Shown here in pieces: positions 4,881-6,149 of a stretch of 6,149 nucleotides of DNA. The DNA is from Gemmatimonadota bacterium (GTDB lineage Bacteria > Gemmatimonadota > Gemmatimonadetes > Gemmatimonadales > GWC2-71-9). The DNA lies in the NCBI GenBank assembly GCA_003222235.1, contig QHVD01000071.1:3091-9239 (forward strand), given 5' to 3'. The notes below the pieces were generated by a model. That model was not told where the DNA came from. It worked only from the letters and a program-made list of their open reading frames with translations, and searched no databases. Position 1 is the first letter of the stretch. Every line of letters begins with the position of its first letter. A program made the position numbers and the translations under genes.

Positions 4881-6149
4881 TGGTGCACCTCGCCGCCGAG
4901 TCGTCGGGGCGGGCGTGGTTCATGCACGAAACCGAGACGCTCGCAGCGCTCGACCACCCGGCGATCCGTCACGTCTACGCCGCGGCCGTGGCCGAGGGGT
5001 TGGCGTACCGGACGGCGAACTGGATCGAGGGCGAGAGTCTTGCCGAGGCGCTGCGCCGCGGCCCGCGGCCGATTCCCACCGCGCACGTGCTGGTGCGCGA
5101 CCTGCTGGGCGCGCTCGAGCACGCGCACGCCCGCGGCGTGATCTTGCGCCGCATCGTGCCGATGTCCCTGATGCTCGGAATCTCGGGGCGCGCGGTGATC
5201 ACGGACCTGCGGTACGCCAACTGGTGCCTCGCCCACGTCCCGCCGGACGATCAAGGGGCGAGCGGTCCGTTCACCGCTCCCGAAGTGCGCGCGGGCGGCC
5301 CGGGCGAGCCCGCGAGCGACGCGTACGCGGTGGCGGCGATCGTCTACTACGCCCTCACCGGCCATGAGCCCGATGCGGACCCCGCGAAGATCGTCCCGCC
5401 GCGCCGCCTCCGCCCCGCGGTCCCGAAGGCGCTCGAGCGCGTGCTGCTGCGAGCGCTCCAACTCCAGCCGGCGGACCGCTACTTCACCGCGACCGAGATG
5501 CTCGAGGACTTCGTGAGCGACGCCGGTGAGTTCCAGGGGCCGGCGGCGGCCCCCCAGGTCGTCGAGGCGGGCTTCGAGCGCCGGCTGCGGCGGGCGCTGG
5601 GCGACGACTACGAGCTACTCGAGGAGATCGGCTGGGGCGGGTTCGGCCGCGTGTATCGGGCCCGAGACTTGGGACTCGAGCGCGAGGTGGCGATGAAAGT
5701 GCTGCACCCCTCGCTCACGGCGGACTTCGGGGTGATCGAGCGCTTCCGCCGCGAGGCGCAGCTAGCGGCCAGGCTCCGCCACCCCAACATCGTGAGCATC
5801 TACGACATCCGGGAGCGCGCGGGGCTGCAGTGGTACACGATGGAGCTCGTCCCCGGCTCGAACCTCGCGCAGCTCGTCCGCGAGCGGGGGCCGCTCACGA
5901 TCGAGCAGAGCTCGCGCCTGCTTGACGAAGCGCTCTCGGCGCTCGAGCACGCACACGCGCACGGCCTGGTGCACCGGGACCTGAAGCCCGAGAACACGCT
6001 GATCGAGCCCGACGGGCGGCTGCGCATCACCGACTTCGGGCTGGCGCTCGCGCTGCGAGGCGACCGCTTCGGCGGCGCCACCTCACGCAGCGGCACGCCT
6101 CAGTTCGCGGCCCCGGAGCAGCTGCTCGGGGAGAAGGTGGATCAGCGGG
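4745..6149 (+). CDS. Tandem pseudokinase-Ser/Thr kinase (3' end outside window)
   Basis: The open frame runs without a stop to the window edge, giving at least 468 residues with two Hanks-type kinase domains. Domain 1 (about 9-258) keeps the fold landmarks helix-C Glu62, HPAI (71-74), ALEHAHARG, APE (178-180) and the helix-F Asp192. It lacks a glycine loop, has Met46 for the VAxK Lys, reads LRRIVPMS (134-141) for HRDLKPEN and DLR (154-156) for DFG, so it should be inactive. Domain 2 (289 onward) has GWGGFG (296-301), Lys318, Glu337, HRDLKPEN (410-417), DFG (430-432), an activation segment with Thr446 and Thr451, and APE (456-458), so it should phosphorylate Ser/Thr. GTG 4745 is chosen because LQDTLARVLG then falls at the usual distance before domain 1. 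GGAGGT (4718-4723) is rather far upstream, and ATG 4706 is an alternative. The gene overlaps the 3' end of the membrane protein frame by 136 bases. Later domains, such as a membrane anchor or sensor, would lie outside the window. Confidence 0.9.
   Translation, partial: MPADLQDTLARVLGAAFRLDRVAALSAERALYQAWDRILKRHVALMVHLAAESSGRAWFMHETETLAALDHPAIRHVYAAAVAEGLAYRTANWIEGESLAEALRRGPRPIPTAHVLVRDLLGALEHAHARGVILRRIVPMSLMLGISGRAVITDLRYANWCLAHVPPDDQGASGPFTAPEVRAGGPGEPASDAYAVAAIVYYALTGHEPDADPAKIVPPRRLRPAVPKALERVLLRALQLQPADRYFTATEMLEDFVSDAGEFQGPAAAPQVVEAGFERRLRRALGDDYELLEEIGWGGFGRVYRARDLGLEREVAMKVLHPSLTADFGVIERFRREAQLAARLRHPNIVSIYDIRERAGLQWYTMELVPGSNLAQLVRERGPLTIEQSSRLLDEALSALEHAHAHGLVHRDLKPENTLIEPDGRLRITDFGLALALRGDRFGGATSRSGTPQFAAPEQLLGEKVDQR

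Noticed and set aside
4499..5461. A 320-codon minus-strand open frame opposite the start of the kinase gene.
   Set aside because: The plus strand encodes a kinase fold in one continuous frame to the window end; the minus product is Arg/Glu/Val-rich with no motif.

Overview
The window is very GC-rich bacterial DNA (clearly above 65% G+C by eye) with dense coding and strong G/C bias at third codon positions. The gene content suggests a soil or sediment bacterium with abundant Ser/Thr kinase signalling. Gemmatimonadota or a related phylum is my best guess, from the style of the kinase and of the isomerase, but there is no marker gene, so the taxonomy is an inference.

Left part (about 1-1130, + strand): the C-terminal lobe of an APH/choline-kinase-like phosphotransferase enters from outside the window and ends at 689. 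After about 80 bases comes a short gene (769-1113) that reads as only the N-terminal lobe of the same fold and stops at the hinge. Middle part (1131-3277, - strand): a likely two-gene operon transcribed right to left, with a tandem-FHA phosphothreonine-binding protein first and a stand-alone glucose-6-phosphate isomerase 32 bases downstream. The isomerase frame is continuous except for one in-frame TAG, which replaces the serine of its conserved SKSGTT sugar-phosphate loop.

The divergent spacer 3278-3647 holds no convincing gene. It carries a three-unit 18-bp direct repeat with CGATCG palindromes near its centre and a small hairpin near its right end. Right part (3648-6149, + strand): a YdjM/DUF457 membrane protein with a polyproline tract encoded by a strong G-quadruplex-forming sequence. 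It is followed, with a long overlap, by an open frame that runs off the window and encodes two kinase domains in tandem. The first has lost essentially every catalytic motif (a pseudokinase); the second has all of them.

Taken together, the kinase and the divergently transcribed double-FHA protein could form a local phospho-signalling pair, with the pseudokinase as a regulatory domain of the active kinase. That link is inferred from gene neighbourhood and family knowledge. The most notable items are the pseudokinase-kinase fusion and the amber codon within the isomerase active-site loop.
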